Shown: positions 34,421-43,638 of the stretch, one piece after another
Layout of the letters: the number at the start of each line of letters is the position of its first letter
Numbering within the stretch: position 1 is the first letter of the stretch
From: Pelagerythrobacter rhizovicinus
Lineage (GTDB): Bacteria; Pseudomonadota; Alphaproteobacteria; Sphingomonadales; Sphingomonadaceae
NCBI RefSeq assembly: GCF_004135625.1
Contig: NZ_SDPV01000001.1
Span: 742,501-806,500 of the forward strand
Direction: 5' to 3'
Length of the DNA: 64,000 nucleotides
The notes under the pieces: generated by a model
What the model was told of the DNA's origin: nothing
Database searches by the model: none
Seen by the model: only the letters and a program-made list of their open reading frames with translations
Made by a program: the position numbers and the translations under genes

Positions 34421-36472
34421 TCACCGCAGGTAATTGGGCAGGCACGCCTTGGCCGACCCCGTCACGTCGAACTCGCTGACGGTCGGCACCTCCTCCGGCT
34501 GAAGCAGCTCGATAGAAGATTCTGTGCCAGGGCGGTAGCGCACCCAGGCCATCGAGTTGTCGAAATCGGCAAGTCGCGCGTTATCCCGCGCGGCAGTCGC
34601 CGCATCGACCTCTCGTTGCTCTACACGTGATCCCCTGATCATGCGGATCGAACCGTCGCGCCGTTCGAAAGCGCGATAGTACATCCGGCCGTACATCATG
34701 TCGTCGAACCGGGAGTTGTAGCTCCAGTCGGCCGGGTCGGTGTCTGACGGCAGGAGGACGGTTGTTACGTGACAATCGTAGCCGGGCTCGTTGTAGAAGG
34801 GCGCCTCCTGGTTCTGATCCTTGGCCCGCTGCCGCCGGGCCGGCGGGCTGAAGCCTCCACCCGGAAGAGCCAGCGAGCGCTTCCCGTCGCCGTCGTCGTC
34901 CCAATCCACAGGACCGGTTCCGGAGAGCGTAAGGATACTCGCCTGCGTAGCGGGATCGTATCGGTATGTGACGCTCTCGACGGCGTCCCATGTACTGCCG
35001 CCGGTCATCTGGCTCGTGAAGATGTTCTCGAGCTGGTCTTTGGTCAGCGCCGAAAACTGCACGTATTGGGCCAGGCCCTCGATACCACGCCGAACGGTCG
35101 TCTGCGCAATCCGCGCAGGCACGTCGAAGCCAGCGCGTGCATCGATTTCGTAGAGCGACATCTCAAGCGGCAAACTCGCCGGTCTCCAGGATAGGCGCTC
35201 CAGTTCGGCGCCGCGGGCATCGATCGGCAGAACCCACCGGTACGGCATGAGAGGCTCGATGCCGGCCCGCGCTACCTTGGGCAGCGTGCCATCCATCCAA
35301 TACCGCTTGCCATCGATCCTCGCGCGGACGAGCACGTGATCGAACAGACCCGGGCTGGGTAGACGCTGATCGAAACCGTCGTCGATCCCCTGATTGCTGG
35401 CGAGCACCGGCTCGGCATCGATACCGAGTTCGGCGAGCAAGGCCAGCAGCAGTGCCGTCTTGCCCTTGCAGTCTCCGTAGCGGCGCTGCCACGTCTGATC
35501 GGCGGTTGCAGGCGTGAGGTTGCCACCGTTCAGGCCGACATAGACATAGCGGATCTGTTCCTGAACCAGCTCAAGCGCTGCCTGTGCCCTGCCGAGCTGG
35601 GTCTCGTGCGCGGCGGCAATGCGCGCCGCCTCCTCCTTGACAGCTGAATCGGCCTGCAGGCGAGAGGCCGTTACGAACAGCGTGGCCGTGCGCCGTGAGA
35701 CGTCAGGCCAATCGGTGAAGTCGCTGTACTCGACGACCCGCTGCCAACCGTAGCGCGGCGGCGCGTCCTTGGGAGGGTTGAGAATTCCGGGATTGTCGGC
35801 GTGTATTTCGAGCGAGTTAGCGCCGTTTTTCGCTATCTCGGCGAAGTCGGGGGTAACACGGAAGTTGGGCTTCTGCCCCTCGTCCCAACTAACGCCGAGC
35901 CGGAAACGCCCCGGCGCGGGAGTATCTGCAAGTGCGAGGAAGCCGAAACTGTCGCTTCCGAAAGTCGGATCGTGCGACGGGACGGTGAATACGAGTTCCA
36001 GTTCGTCTCCTACCCTGAGATCCGGGACCCGCAGCGTTGCGGTCAGTAGTCCGTCGAGCATGGCCATCTCGAGTTGATCCTCACGCCGGAGGACCTCAAA
36101 CTTCGAGCTTTCCAGCAGGTCGATCGCTGTTCCGTCGCGATAGATTCGAAGCGCGTGAACGGTCGGTGCCCCCGCCGCGGGGTTCCACGTCAACGCCAGA
36201 TTCCCTGCCTGGAGCGCCTGCGGATGCAGTATCTTGATCCGCTGCCCCACGTAGGTCTGCTGGCCCTCGTCCTCCAGATGGACGAGCGTGTCCTGGACCC
36301 GCGTGAACAGCAGGCCGCTTGCATCGGCGGGAACCGGCAGTGGTTCCGATGGCTCGACCCACCTTGGCGCAGGCCCCGTCAGCACCTCGTCGTGTTCCGC
36401 GCTCTCGGTGCTGGCAGCGATGGGTGCCGCCAGGATCAACGCCGCAATGGCAACGCTCGATGATAGACGCAT
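34421..36472 (-). CDS. DUF3857/transglutaminase-like secreted protein
   Basis: A 683-residue envelope protein with a signal peptide (SSSVAIAALILAAPIAAS). Residues about 60-250 form the DUF3857 beta domain. The middle is a transglutaminase-like Cys protease fold with catalytic Cys in RRYGDCKGKTALLLALL, His in LFDHVLVRA and Asp in YWMDGTLPK. Family partners are unknown; roles in envelope remodelling or peptide handling are suggested only by the fold. GGGGG precedes the ATG at 36472; an earlier Met is rejected because it has no ribosome-binding site. It is convergent with the beta-lactamase-like gene. Confidence 0.82.
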   Translation of the reverse strand: MRLSSSVAIAALILAAPIAASTESAEHDEVLTGPAPRWVEPSEPLPVPADASGLLFTRVQDTLVHLEDEGQQTYVGQRIKILHPQALQAGNLALTWNPAAGAPTVHALRIYRDGTAIDLLESSKFEVLRREDQLEMAMLDGLLTATLRVPDLRVGDELELVFTVPSHDPTFGSDSFGFLALADTPAPGRFRLGVSWDEGQKPNFRVTPDFAEIAKNGANSLEIHADNPGILNPPKDAPPRYGWQRVVEYSDFTDWPDVSRRTATLFVTASRLQADSAVKEEAARIAAAHETQLGRAQAALELVQEQIRYVYVGLNGGNLTPATADQTWQRRYGDCKGKTALLLALLAELGIDAEPVLASNQGIDDGFDQRLPSPGLFDHVLVRARIDGKRYWMDGTLPKVARAGIEPLMPYRWVLPIDARGAELERLSWRPASLPLEMSLYEIDARAGFDVPARIAQTTVRRGIEGLAQYVQFSALTKDQLENIFTSQMTGGSTWDAVESVTYRYDPATQASILTLSGTGPVDWDDDGDGKRSLALPGGGFSPPARRQRAKDQNQEAPFYNEPGYDCHVTTVLLPSDTDPADWSYNSRFDDMMYGRMYYRAFERRDGSIRMIRGSRVEQREVDAATAARDNARLADFDNSMAWVRYRPGTESSIELLQPEEVPTVSEFDVTGSAKACLPNYLR

Positions 36473-36547
36473 GAGATTTCCCCCTGCCGCATACATGCTG
36501 CAGCTAGGGGAGCGCGATCAAGACTCTTCTGCTGAGAATTGGCCCGG

Positions 36548-37348
36548 CTATTTCTTCGGTTTCGAGCTGCGTAGCTTGCCGCGATGTGCGCTGAGGTCGA
36601 ACACTTCGCCGGGGCCGCCGTCATCGTTCTGGAGCAGGCCGAGGCGGCGGGCCACTTCCTGGTAAGCTTCCTCCTCGCCGCCAAGGTCGCGGCGGAAGCG
36701 GTCCTTGTCGAGCTTCTCGCCCGTCGCCATGTCCCATAAGCGGCAGCCGTCGGGGCTGATCTCGTCCGCAAGGATCAGGCGGCTGTAGTCACCGTCCCAG
36801 ATGCGTCCGAATTCGAGCTTGAAGTCGACAAGACGGACGTTGATCGCGGCGAACATGCCGCACAGGAAATCGTTGATCCGGATCGCCATGCTGGAGATGT
36901 CCTGCATCTCTTCGTTGGACGCCCAGTTGAAGCAGGCGATATGCTCTTCCGCGATCAGCGGATCACCGAGGCCATCGTCCTTGTAGTAGTATTCGATGAG
37001 CGTGTGCGGCAGCGGCTCGCCTTCCTCCAGCCCGAGGCGCTTGGAGATGCTGCCGGCGGCGACGTTGCGCACGACCACCTCGATCGGCACGATCTCCACC
37101 TGGCGCACGAGCTGTTCGCGCATGTTCAGCCGGCGGATGAAGTGCGTCGGGATACCGATGTGGGCGAGGCGGGTGAAAACATACTCGCTGATGCGGTTGT
37201 TGATCACGCCCTTGCCGTTGATCGTGCCCTTCTTCTGCGCGTTGAAGGCAGTGGCGTCATCCTTGAAGTACTGGATCAGTGTGCCGGGCTCGGGGCCCTC
37301 GTAGAGGATCTTGGCCTTGCCTTCGTAGATCTGCCGGCGACGAGCCAT
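36548..37348 (-). CDS. purC: Phosphoribosylaminoimidazole-succinocarboxamide synthase
   Basis: Adds aspartate to CAIR in purine synthesis. The 266 residues show the ATP-binding opening [16 protein letters not shown], then [20 protein letters not shown] (its middle), [14 protein letters not shown], and [17 protein letters not shown] basic C-terminal tail (LRSSKPKK) extends slightly beyond the usual end. AAGGAA precedes the ATG at 37348. It is the second purine gene of the window but far from purF and not linked with purL or purQ here. Confidence 0.96.
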   Translation of the reverse strand: MARRRQIYEGKAKILYEGPEPGTLIQYFKDDATAFNAQKKGTINGKGVINNRISEYVFTRLAHIGIPTHFIRRLNMREQLVRQVEIVPIEVVVRNVAAGSISKRLGLEEGEPLPHTLIEYYYKDDGLGDPLIAEEHIACFNWASNEEMQDISSMAIRINDFLCGMFAAINVRLVDFKLEFGRIWDGDYSRLILADEISPDGCRLWDMATGEKLDKDRFRRDLGGEEEAYQEVARRLGLLQNDDGGPGEVFDLSAHRGKLRSSKPKK

Positions 37349-37601
37349 GGGGGATTCCTTGCGCGCAAAAATGACGGCGCCCCGGCGCGCGAAGCAGGTC
37401 GGGCTTCGCATGAACCGGGGCAGGAAGCCGCCCATACTCCGATTGCCCCCTCAAGGCAATTGCAGCCCGGCAAACTCGACGCGGCGAGGACCGTCCTATC
37501 ACCCGTGCCGGTTCCGGTGCTAGGGAGCGGTGAATCGCCTCGAGCGACATCGGTGCCGGTGTAGGCGACGTGCATTTCTGCAGGTTGGATGGTCCGTGGA
37601 C

Positions 37602-38390
37602 ATGAACGAGAAGGCGGCGCGGGGCCTCGGGTTGATTGATTTCGCACCCGAGGAGTATCGGCCGGACCCGAAGCGCAGGGCCCTGGCGATCGTCGCGGCC
37701 TTGGGGCTCGAGCTGCTGCTGATCGGCCTGCTGCTGTCGCTGGGCCTGCAAGACGCCGGCGAGGGCGAAGCCGAAACGACACTGGTCAGGTTCCAGGCCA
37801 GAACCACGCCGGAGCCCGCGGAAGATGGGCCCGAACCGGAGGGCGAAGATGTGGAGAGGTCGGCCGAGCGCCCGCGGGCGGAGCCGGAGGAGGAGGCGCC
37901 GCCGCAGCCGATCCGCCCGCCTCCCGCCGCGGCGTCCGAGCGACCCGCGCCGGCGGTGCGGGTGGCGCCGTCCTCGTTCGACCTGTCCAAAGTCGAAGCA
38001 CCGTCGTCCCCGCCTCGTGCTGCCGCCGGGCCTGCGATCGGTCCGCCCGACAGCGGCTCGGGCGGCGACACCCCGCGGGTCGGCACGGCGCCCAACGGAG
38101 AGCCGCTCTACGCCGCTTCGTGGTATCGCGAGCCGCGCGAGGACGAACTGCGTGGATACCTCTCAACGGCGAGCGGCCCAGGGTGGGGATTGATCGCGTG
38201 CCGCACCGTGCCCGACTTCCGCGTCGAGGATTGCGTCGCGCTCGAGGAGTATCCCGGCGGCTCCAACATCAACCGCGCGGTGCTGGCCGCCGCCTGGCAG
38301 TTCAGGGTCCGCCCTCCGCGGCTCGGGGGCCAATATCAGGTGGGCGCCTGGGTACGGATCAGGATCGAGTACGACCTTCAGCGCCGCTAG
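37602..38390 (+). CDS. TonB-like energy-transducer protein, not next to any receptor
   Basis: A 262-residue protein with the TonB plan: a short basic cytoplasmic start, one membrane helix (residues 27-49, LAIVAALGLELLLIGLLLSLGL), a long Pro/Glu/Ala-rich periplasmic linker (about 55-160) and a C-terminal domain with WQFRVRPPRLGGQYQV and VRIRIEYDL as in TonB. Three of the four features are direct; transport coupling is inferred. No TonB-dependent receptor, ExbB or ExbD gene is nearby. The ATG at 37602 follows a GTG two codons earlier. Its end overlaps the alpha-glucosidase gene by 32 bases, tail to tail. Confidence 0.65.
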   Translation: MNEKAARGLGLIDFAPEEYRPDPKRRALAIVAALGLELLLIGLLLSLGLQDAGEGEAETTLVRFQARTTPEPAEDGPEPEGEDVERSAERPRAEPEEEAPPQPIRPPPAAASERPAPAVRVAPSSFDLSKVEAPSSPPRAAAGPAIGPPDSGSGGDTPRVGTAPNGEPLYAASWYREPREDELRGYLSTASGPGWGLIACRTVPDFRVEDCVALEEYPGGSNINRAVLAAAWQFRVRPPRLGGQYQVGAWVRIRIEYDLQRR

Positions 38391-39960
38391 GGGGCGCGAG
38401 AATGATGAGGCCTTCGTCGCCGCCGAGCCGGCTGGGTATCCCTCCGCCGCTTTCTCCTGAGGAGGCGCGCAAAAGCACTTCGCCCTGGCGGAACTCGTGT
38501 GGCAGGTCGAGCGACGCGCTCTCGGCGGACAGGTTGAGGGCCACTGCAATCCGTTCGCCGCGGCGATACGCGAGGACCGCCGGGCCGGCGTCGATCGAGC
38601 AGTAGTTCCCCTCCCGAAGATCGGGGAATCGCGTGCGAAGCGCCAGCAGGGCGCGGTGCAGGGCGAGCATGGAGCTGTCGTCGCCTCGCTGACGATCGAC
38701 GTTGCGTGTCCTGTAATCGTCCGTCAGCGGCAGCCACGGCTCGATTTCGCTGAAACCGCCGAACGCTTCCGCTGACCACTGCATCGGTGTGCGCGCCCGG
38801 TCGCGATTGAAGCTCGCGTCCGGTTCGTTCTTCGCCCAGGGGTCTTTGATCCTGCCGTGCGGGACGTGGACGTCGGCGATGCCCAGCTCGTCGCCGTAGT
38901 AGAGGGTCGGGGTGCCGCGAAGGGTGAGAAGCAGCATCGCGGCGACCCGCGCCTGTGCCTCTCCCACCCGAGCAGCGATCCGCGGCTTGTCGTGATTGGA
39001 AAGTACCCAGTTGGGCCATCCGCCCTCGGGAAGCGCGGTTTCGTACTCTTCGATCAGCTCGCGGATGACTTCCGTCCTCCAGGGCGCTTGAATCAACTGG
39101 AAGTTGAACGGCAGGTGCAGGCCCTTGTTGCTTTCGCCGTAGTAGGTCACGAGGCGATCCAGCGGCAGGTAGATCTCGCCGATGAGAAGTCGGTCGACAT
39201 AGCGGTCGACGACTTCGCGCAGCTCGGCGATGATCTCGTGCACATAGGGCTGGTCGGCGGAATACCGTTGCTGAAAGCGCTGAATTTCGGGTTGGTCGGG
39301 CTCCCACGCCGGATTGGGCGGATTGTCGCGAAACCGCGTGTCTTTGGCGAGATGCCAGATCACATCGATGCGGAACCCGTCGACGCCCTTGTCCAGCCAG
39401 AAGCGGAGCACATCGTACATTGCTTCGCGAACTTGCGGATTGCGCCAGTTGAGGTCCGGCTGCTTCTCCAGGAAGGCATGGTAGAAATACTGCCCGGTTG
39501 CCTCGTCCCATGTCCACGCCGAGCCGCCGAAGTTGCTCCTCCAATTGTTGGGCGGACCTCCGTCCGGTGCGGGATCGTGCCAGATGTACCAGTCGCGCTT
39601 CGGATTATCGCGTGAGGAGCGACTCTCCACGAACCACGGATGTTCGTCCGACGTGTGATTTGGCACGAAATCGAGGAGGAGTTTCAGGCCATGGCGATGC
39701 GTGTCGTCTAGGAGGCGCTGGAACTCGTCCATGTCGCCAAACAGCGGGTCGATCGCACGATAATCGGCTATATCGTAGCCGAAATCCGCCATCGGCGACT
39801 TGAAGATGGGGGAGAGCCAGATTGCCCCCACGCCGAGGTCCCGCAAGTAGCCGAGGCGATGGCGAACGCCCGCAAGATCGCCGATGCCGTCGCCCGACGT
39901 GTCCTGGAACGAACGGGGATAGATCTGATAGATTGCTGCGTCGCGCCACCAATGCGTCAA
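38359..39960 (-). CDS. GH13 alpha-glucosidase (oligo-1,6-glucosidase-like)
   Basis: Cytoplasmic glycoside hydrolase of 533 residues, with no signal peptide. The nucleophile is Asp199 in GVDGFRIDVI, the acid/base Glu262 in LLIGEIYL, and the transition-state stabiliser Asp324 in VLSNHDKPR; DFVPNHTS (region I) and FGYDIADYRAID are also typical. The full A, B and C domains fit alpha-glucosidases that cut small maltose- or isomaltose-type sugars. It is followed on the same strand by nothing nearby; the gluconokinase gene lies 22 bases upstream, so the two may be co-transcribed. Confidence 0.92.
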   Translation of the reverse strand: MTHWWRDAAIYQIYPRSFQDTSGDGIGDLAGVRHRLGYLRDLGVGAIWLSPIFKSPMADFGYDIADYRAIDPLFGDMDEFQRLLDDTHRHGLKLLLDFVPNHTSDEHPWFVESRSSRDNPKRDWYIWHDPAPDGGPPNNWRSNFGGSAWTWDEATGQYFYHAFLEKQPDLNWRNPQVREAMYDVLRFWLDKGVDGFRIDVIWHLAKDTRFRDNPPNPAWEPDQPEIQRFQQRYSADQPYVHEIIAELREVVDRYVDRLLIGEIYLPLDRLVTYYGESNKGLHLPFNFQLIQAPWRTEVIRELIEEYETALPEGGWPNWVLSNHDKPRIAARVGEAQARVAAMLLLTLRGTPTLYYGDELGIADVHVPHGRIKDPWAKNEPDASFNRDRARTPMQWSAEAFGGFSEIEPWLPLTDDYRTRNVDRQRGDDSSMLALHRALLALRTRFPDLREGNYCSIDAGPAVLAYRRGERIAVALNLSAESASLDLPHEFRQGEVLLRASSGESGGGIPSRLGGDEGLIILAPPSGAEGRTRS

Positions 39961-39982
39961 AGGCCGCTCCTTGCACCTGTCT

Positions 39983-40690
39983 CTACCTAATGACGGGTTG
40001 TTGGCGACAGTTCCATGAAACGCTCCGGCCTGCCGCTCGACCGCGCCGGCGAGGGCAGCTCTCGAGATGTGAAAGCACCACCCGCAACTGATCTGCCGTC
40101 GAGAGCCTGCCGTCTATCCGGACGAACCTTTCGGGCCGCGCCGGCGGTTCCAGCGTTTCAAGCTGATCGCCCAGAAGTGACGGGGGCATGAAATGATCGC
40201 TTCTGCGCCGTATGCGCCGATCCAGTTCGTCGGCAGGTACGTCGACCCAGGCGAACAGTATGTCGCGCGCGTAGCGCCGCAACTGCTCGCGATGGGCGCG
40301 ACGCAGGGCCGAACAACTCACCACGACCGGCCGCGCCGACGCACGGATCGATCGACCGATGCTGTCGAGAAATGGAACACGATCCTGCTCTGTCAGCGGT
40401 ACGCCTCGCGCCAGCTTGGCCTTGTTTCGGGGCGGGTGGTGATCGTCGCCTTCGAGCATTGGCCAGCCGCCATACGCCGCAAGCGCCCGGGCGAGGGTCG
40501 ACTTTCCGCATCCGCTTGGCCCCATGACGACGACCGCCTCGGGGCAGTTCCTGCGAGCACGGTGGCGCCTGGTGCTTGTCAGGACCACCGCGACAACCGC
40601 TACCGCCGCGCCGGTGAGTGCGATCTTCAGGAGTCTCCTCTGGAACGATGCCCCACAAGTCCGGCGGTTTGCCTGTGGGCGATCAGCCAT
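39983..40690 (-). CDS. Gluconokinase with N-terminal membrane anchor
   Basis: Phosphorylates gluconate to 6-phosphogluconate. The kinase domain shows the P-loop VVMGPSGCGKST (residues 55-65), EGDDHHPPRNKAKLARGVPLTEQDRVPFLD and SCSALRRAHREQLR, all hallmarks of the GntK family. Normal members start just before the P-loop; here about 55 residues precede it, including a hydrophobic stretch IALTGAAVAVVAVVLTS (residues 23-39) with basic flanks, a probable membrane anchor. The ATG overlaps the SDR stop by eight bases, supporting this long start. A later internal start would remove the anchor. Confidence 0.85.
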   Translation of the reverse strand: MADRPQANRRTCGASFQRRLLKIALTGAAVAVVAVVLTSTRRHRARRNCPEAVVVMGPSGCGKSTLARALAAYGGWPMLEGDDHHPPRNKAKLARGVPLTEQDRVPFLDSIGRSIRASARPVVVSCSALRRAHREQLRRYARDILFAWVDVPADELDRRIRRRSDHFMPPSLLGDQLETLEPPARPERFVRIDGRLSTADQLRVVLSHLESCPRRRGRAAGRSVSWNCRQQPVIR

Positions 40691-41672
40691 ATTTGCGCGC
40701 GCGGGCGATCAGCAGCGCCGCCGCCGCGAGACCCACGCCGGCGAGAACGCCATTCCGCCTTCGATTGAGCGCCATCTGCCAGCTCTTCTCGACCGCCTCG
40801 CGGTCGAAGCGCCCGTGCGCACCCGGATCGCCTCGGGGCGGCTCAAAGAGATTGTCCTCCCGATCTCCTTCGAGAGGCTCGGGCGAGGACTGGCCCGAGA
40901 TGCCGCTCCCCGCGAGCATGTGGTCGATGAGCGGCGATGCCACCCGGTCGCCTCCGATCGCCCGCACGGTCGTGCTGCCGACCCAGACTTCCTTGCGCCG
41001 TGCGTCCGCTGCAAACCGGATCGCGCGGGCGGCGGCTTCTGGCTGGTAGATCTTGCCGACCGGGCGAGGCTTCCTGTCGATGCGCGCTCGCGCCCAGTCG
41101 AACTGGGGCGTGTTGACGGCGGGCAGCTGCACCATGGTGACGTGGACCTTGCTTCCGCGGTGCTCGAGCTCGGGTCTGATGGAATCGAGAAAGCCCTGCA
41201 GCGCGTGCTTGGCGCCGCAATATGCCGACTGCAGCGGAATACCGCGATAGGCGAGGGCGGAGCCTACGAGAACGATCGTGCCCCGATCGCGGGGAAGCAT
41301 GCGTTTCAATGCCGCGCGCGTGCCGTGAATCTGCCCGAAATAGGTGACCGCCGTGACACGCTCGTATTCCTCCCAGCTCATGTCCATGAAAGTCGAGAAG
41401 ATGCCGGCAAAGGCATTGTTCACCCAGACGTCGGTCGATCCGAGTTCCCGCTCGACCCGCTCCGCCGCTGCCTCCACGGCGGGGCCATCTGCGACGTCGA
41501 CCGCGATGCCAAGCGCCCGCGATCCAGCCGCTTCCACCTCGCGCACCGCCGCGTCCAGGCGCTCTTGGCCCCTCGCCAGAATCGCCACGTCCGCGCCGTT
41601 CCGTGCAAACTCGCGGACCGTTGCACGGCCTATGCCTGCGCTGCCGCCGGTGACGACGACGGTCCGTCTCAC
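40683..41672 (-). CDS. SDR oxidoreductase with C-terminal membrane helix
   Basis: A 329-residue short-chain dehydrogenase. NAD(P) binding is at TGGSAGIGRATV, the structural motif is NNAFAG, the catalytic Ser is in IVLVGSALAY, and Tyr-Lys are in SAYCGAKHA. The last 25 residues (NGVLAGVGLAAAALLIARARKYG) form a hydrophobic helix with a basic tail, so the protein probably sits on the inner membrane. This long form with a tail helix is recognised in other proteobacteria. It is coupled by an 8-base overlap to the anchored gluconokinase. The substrate is unknown. Confidence 0.82.
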   Translation of the reverse strand: MRRTVVVTGGSAGIGRATVREFARNGADVAILARGQERLDAAVREVEAAGSRALGIAVDVADGPAVEAAAERVERELGSTDVWVNNAFAGIFSTFMDMSWEEYERVTAVTYFGQIHGTRAALKRMLPRDRGTIVLVGSALAYRGIPLQSAYCGAKHALQGFLDSIRPELEHRGSKVHVTMVQLPAVNTPQFDWARARIDRKPRPVGKIYQPEAAARAIRFAADARRKEVWVGSTTVRAIGGDRVASPLIDHMLAGSGISGQSSPEPLEGDREDNLFEPPRGDPGAHGRFDREAVEKSWQMALNRRRNGVLAGVGLAAAALLIARARKYG

Positions 41673-41807
41673 GATGAGAGCTCCCGGGAGGTACTTCTAT
41701 CGATCATGTCCCAGCAACGGGAGCCGATCCGGCCTGTTCCGGCGGCGAGTTCGATCGAGCGATGCTCAGCGGGCAGTTCGCTGCGTGTCGGTAGAGGGGC
41801 CGAGAGG

Positions 41808-42719
41808 TCAGGTAGCTTTCGGTGTTCGCCGGCGGATCATTCCTTCCTGCGCGACGCTGGCGACCAGCCGCCCCTCGCGGTCGAAGATCCGGCCGCGGTT
41901 GAAGCCGCGTCCGCCGCCGCTCCACGGGCTGTCGGTGGCGTAGAGCAGCCATTCGTCCGCCCGCGCCTCGCGGTGGAACCATACCGCGTGGTCGAGGCTC
42001 GCGCCGATCATCTCGCCGCGTGCCCAGCTCAGCCCATGCGGCAGCGCGCTGGTGCCGAGCAGCGTGTAGTCGCTGGCGTAGGCGATCACCGCGCGGTGCA
42101 GGGCAGGATCGTGCTCGATCGGCGGCAGCGGCGCGGCCGTGCGGAACCAGCAGCGGGCGCGGGGCGGCCGGGGATCGCTGTTCATCCAGTGCAGGCTGTC
42201 GACCGTCCGCATCTCGATCGGGCGGGGGCGGAGCATCATCGCCCGCTGCGCCTCGCTCACTTCACCCATCTCGCCGAGGAACTTGCGCCGCTGTTCGAGG
42301 TCGGGCGCCAACTCCTCGGGTGGCACCGCCTCAGGCATTTCGTAGTCGTCGTGCGAAAGCCCGTCCTCGGGCCGCTGGAAGCTGGCCGTGAGGTTCAGGA
42401 TCGGCGTGCCTTCCTGGCTCGCGACGACCCGGCGATTGGCGAAACTCCGCCCGTCGAAGTCGCGCGCGATGGCGTAGTCGATCGTCGGCCCTTCCTTCCC
42501 GCCGCGGAGGAAGTAGGCGTGCAGCGAGTGCGCCACCATTCCCTCCGGCGCGCTGGCCTGCGCGGCCTGCAGCCCCTGCGCGATCACCTGCCCGCCGAAG
42601 ACGCGGCCGACGCCGTCCTTCTGCGGATGGCCGGTGAAGGCGTCCTCCCCCTGCCGCTCGACGGTGAGCAGGCGGACGAGATCGGCGACGAGCTGTTCGG
42701 GGCTGGGTTGATCGGTCAT
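41808..42719 (-). CDS. Acyl-CoA thioesterase II (TesB-like)
   Basis: Hydrolyses acyl-CoA to free fatty acid and CoA in the cytoplasm. The 303 residues form a double hot-dog fold: the N-terminal half has RVFGGQVIAQGLQAA and AHSLHAYFLRGG, the C-terminal half ALPHGLSWARGEMIGASLDHAVWFHR with the catalytic Asp in the family's LDHA motif, and a final EGMIRRR. The ATG at 42719 (MTDQPS) is chosen over one 12 codons earlier. It precedes a 135-base gap with no recognisable element, then the SDR gene. Confidence 0.92.
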   Translation of the reverse strand: MTDQPSPEQLVADLVRLLTVERQGEDAFTGHPQKDGVGRVFGGQVIAQGLQAAQASAPEGMVAHSLHAYFLRGGKEGPTIDYAIARDFDGRSFANRRVVASQEGTPILNLTASFQRPEDGLSHDDYEMPEAVPPEELAPDLEQRRKFLGEMGEVSEAQRAMMLRPRPIEMRTVDSLHWMNSDPRPPRARCWFRTAAPLPPIEHDPALHRAVIAYASDYTLLGTSALPHGLSWARGEMIGASLDHAVWFHREARADEWLLYATDSPWSGGGRGFNRGRIFDREGRLVASVAQEGMIRRRTPKAT

Positions 42720-42751
42720 CCGCTGCGCTTTGCGGCGTGCGGGCGCCGCGG

Positions 42752-43636
42752 TCAACGGGCCAGGCCGAGCCGCCGCAGCGCGCGGAACGCCAGCGCCTTC
42801 GGCTTGTTCGTGGCCGGCCAGCGCCCCGGAGCTGCCGGCGAGAGCCCGGCGCGCCGCAGCAGGCGGTTGAACCCGCGCGCATCGGCCTCGGCGAAGCTCC
42901 AGTCGCTGCGCCAGGTGATCGACAGCGAGATCGAGCTCTCGGGGCCGTTGCGGACGAAGTGCGGCGCCATGACCGGCACGAACACCGCCTCGCCTGGGCC
43001 GAGCGCGAACGCGCGTCCGCCTTCGGCCAGCTCGTCGCGCCAGGTCAGCTCGCGCGCGCCGCCGGCGTGATACGATTCGTGGATCTCGTCGGGCGCGAAC
43101 CGCGCGTCGCCGGCGGGGAACTGCGTCATCGTCTTGCGGCCGACAAGCTGGAGCAAGATGTTGTGCTCGGGGTCGAAATGGTAGGGCGTGACCGCATCGG
43201 GGCTGGAGATGAATACGAACGCCTGCGGACGCAGCATGGCGCCCGTCCGCGCCTCGATCTCGGACCTGATCTCGTCCAGCAGGCCGAGCAGCAAGGCCTC
43301 GTATTCCGGCACTTGCTCGACGTTCTTGAGCACGGCCCAGCTGTTGCTGCTGGCGATGTGGCGGATCGTGTCCTCGATCGACAGTCCCGTGCCGCTCGGC
43401 TTGCCGTCGACACCGATCGGAACGTCGCCGCGGTTGTATTCGATCGAGCGCTCGGGCAGCCGGCTCGCAAGCACCGCCAGCGCATCGAGAGTCAGCAGTT
43501 CGTGCGCGGCGAGCCCGTGGCGCAGCACGTGCGGCGTCTCGGGATATGCCGCGGCGAACGCGGCGCGGGCCTCGGGTCCGAACACCGGCGCGGGCGCGCC
43601 CTCGGCCGGAACTTCGATGGCGGAATGGGCACCCAT
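42752..43636 (-). CDS. Cupin-8 / JmjC-like protein
   Basis: A 294-residue protein with a cupin core. The probable iron ligands are H-x-D in TPYHFDPEHNILLQLVGRK and a later His in VMAPHFVRNG; the sequence between them (FAPDEIHESYH) holds another candidate. Such proteins include Fe/2-oxoglutarate hydroxylases and regulatory members without catalysis. The substrate is unknown. It begins two bases after the stop of the GNAT gene and is followed 32 bases on by the thioesterase, so the three may be co-transcribed. No strong ribosome-binding site was noted. Confidence 0.75.
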   Translation of the reverse strand: MGAHSAIEVPAEGAPAPVFGPEARAAFAAAYPETPHVLRHGLAAHELLTLDALAVLASRLPERSIEYNRGDVPIGVDGKPSGTGLSIEDTIRHIASSNSWAVLKNVEQVPEYEALLLGLLDEIRSEIEARTGAMLRPQAFVFISSPDAVTPYHFDPEHNILLQLVGRKTMTQFPAGDARFAPDEIHESYHAGGARELTWRDELAEGGRAFALGPGEAVFVPVMAPHFVRNGPESSISLSITWRSDWSFAEADARGFNRLLRRAGLSPAAPGRWPATNKPKALAFRALRRLGLAR

Positions 43637-43638
43637 TG

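Noticed and set aside
37349-37601. Possible RNA gene in the 253-base gap between purC and the TonB-like gene
   Set aside because: Only short GC-rich repeats of GTGCCGGT type were seen; no tRNA arm, T-loop or riboswitch core was recognised.
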